From NCBI GenBank assembly GCA_024399135.1, contig JAKSHY010000007.1, positions 62,001-126,000 on the forward strand: 64,000 nt of DNA, written 5' to 3'. This document shows, piece by piece, positions 63,207 to 64,000 of this stretch. The stretch comes from Lachnospiraceae bacterium. Its GTDB lineage: Bacteria; Bacillota; Clostridia; Lachnospirales; Lachnospiraceae. Each line of letters opens with the position of its first letter. Position 1 is the stretch's first letter. Both the position numbers and the translations under genes were made by a program. The notes beneath the pieces are model-generated. The model made no database searches. It had not been told where the DNA came from and was given only the letters and a program-made list of their open reading frames with translations.

Positions 63207-64000
63207 ATGAAGAAAAACTCTCGATTAAGTAATGAAGAAATAGCTGCTTTTTGCAGGCAGACTGCATTAATCTACAAGGCTGGTATTACGCCATCCCAGG
63301 GAATGCAGATACTAAAAGACGATACCCTTTCCAAGGATGGAAAACAGTTACTCGAACAGATTGCTGAGTCCTGCCAGAAGGGTAACAAATTGCATGAATC
63401 CATCGAAGCAACTGGTGTATTCCCTTCATACGTTGTTTCACTCATAGCTCTTGGTGAAGAAGCTGGTAAGCCTGAAGACGTACTGGTTTCATTAGCTGAA
63501 TACTATGAGCACGAAGAGGATGTTTCGGAAGGTATTAAGTCTGCAGTTACTTATCCATTAATAATGATTGCCATGATGCTTCTTATTATCATAGTACTTG
63601 TTGTTAAGGTTCTTCCTATTTTTAAGCAGGTATTCGTACAGCTGGGAAGTGAAATGACACCTTTTGCAGAGAAAATGATGAACATAGGTAATGTCCTTAG
63701 CAATTACTCAATCGGAATTACTGTTGGAGTCCTTGCCATCATTGCCATTCTTTTCTTACTCTTTCGTGTTCCTTCACTTAAAAGATCCTGGAGAAACTTT
63801 CTTTCCAAGGTTCCTGTTGCCAGAGATTTCTATACTAACGTAGCAACGAGCAGATTCGCTTCTTCTATGTTTCTTGGTATCAGTTCTGGTATGAACATCG
63901 AAACTACATTGAATATGGCCCGAGAGCTTGTTGAAAACTCTGCCATGGAAGAAAAAATAGATCTTGTAAAAGAATCAATTATGGAACGTGACACCATGAC
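63207..64000 (+). CDS. Type II secretion/type IV pilus F protein (PilC-like), partial
   Basis: Starts at ATG 63207 with GGAGG 5 bp upstream; runs off the window end after about 264 residues. The T2SF domains are seen: QTALIYKAGITPSQGMQIL in outline at the start, LGEEAGKPEDVL near 90, YPLIMIAMMLLIIIVLVVKVLPIFKQVF and a second T2SF copy starting FASSMFLGISSGMNIETTL. It is the inner-membrane platform of a pilus or secretion machine. The remaining genes lie beyond the right edge. It follows the transglutaminase gene closely. Confidence 0.9.
   Translation, partial: MKKNSRLSNEEIAAFCRQTALIYKAGITPSQGMQILKDDTLSKDGKQLLEQIAESCQKGNKLHESIEATGVFPSYVVSLIALGEEAGKPEDVLVSLAEYYEHEEDVSEGIKSAVTYPLIMIAMMLLIIIVLVVKVLPIFKQVFVQLGSEMTPFAEKMMNIGNVLSNYSIGITVGVLAIIAILFLLFRVPSLKRSWRNFLSKVPVARDFYTNVATSRFASSMFLGISSGMNIETTLNMARELVENSAMEEKIDLVKESIMERDTM

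Overview
The window looks like part of the chromosome of a motile, low-GC, anaerobic Clostridia, most likely Lachnospiraceae-like. This is judged from gene content: type III glutamine synthetase, RNase J/YlbF/IreB/YqgF block, HrcA-CIRCE heat-shock operon, YlmH, VanW, many small zinc-ribbon membrane proteins, QueT under a preQ1 riboswitch, a c-di-GMP riboswitch and a sigma-28 type promoter. I could not run any search, so family names rest on motifs, lengths and gene order.

Layout. 1-2.3 kb: a secreted FecR-domain protein and a small unrecognised protein behind a sigma-28 (flagellar-type) promoter. 2.3-12.1 kb: a ten-gene minus-strand operon (PotABCD-type ABC importer, MATE exporter, two isochorismatase-like cysteine hydrolases, two DUF1989 proteins of the carboxyguanidine-deiminase type, allophanate hydrolase). 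Its leader carries a textbook MerR promoter (19-bp spacer over a perfect 21-bp dyad) and a terminator; the MerR gene lies immediately upstream. 12.9-18.6 kb: ftsE-ftsX, M23 endopeptidase, S41 protease, SGNH protein and a zinc-ribbon protein. 18.7-22.8 kb: PucR-type regulator, YjfB, S1-domain protein, acyl-ACP thioesterase, YlmH. 22.8-29.2 kb: an accessory block with an ECF sigma factor, YD-repeat protein, J-domain protein, zinc-ribbon protein and lipoproteins. 29.3-30.6 kb: a diguanylate cyclase behind its own c-di-GMP-I riboswitch. 30.65-33.6 kb: a 2.85-kb insertion between a 77-bp direct repeat made of the 3' half of tRNA-Gln plus its terminator; it carries a DUF4160/DUF2442 pair, a truncated ATP-binding protein and a DUF4143 ATPase, and no integrase. 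33.7-38.4 kb: aminotransferase, Lrp regulator, AIR-synthase-like fragment, VanW protein and a 35-residue membrane peptide. 38.4-43.8 kb: hrcA-grpE-dnaK-dnaJ-nth under CIRCE. 43.9-56.2 kb: Ala/Lys-rich protein, PAP2, aminotransferase, C39-like protein, glnN, U32, O-methyltransferase, MltG-like, YlbF, RNase J, DUF1292, YqgF, IreB, MtaB. 56.2-64 kb: Crh-like HPr, thiI-cysteine desulfurase-rsmE-prmA, preQ1 riboswitch-queT, a double receiver protein, a transglutaminase lipoprotein and the start of a type II secretion/pilus F protein cut by the window edge.

The most interesting system is the 2.3-12.1 kb operon. The known guanidine pathway makes carboxyguanidine with a biotin carboxylase, deiminates it with two DUF1989 subunits to allophanate, and splits that with allophanate hydrolase. 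Here the two DUF1989 genes and the allophanate hydrolase are present but there is no carboxylase; two cysteine hydrolases of the biuret/triuret/guanylurea hydrolase superfamily stand in its place, together with a cation-type importer and an exporter. I infer an ATP-independent route from an amidated guanidine or urea oligomer (guanylurea, biuret or relatives) to ammonia, induced through MerR.
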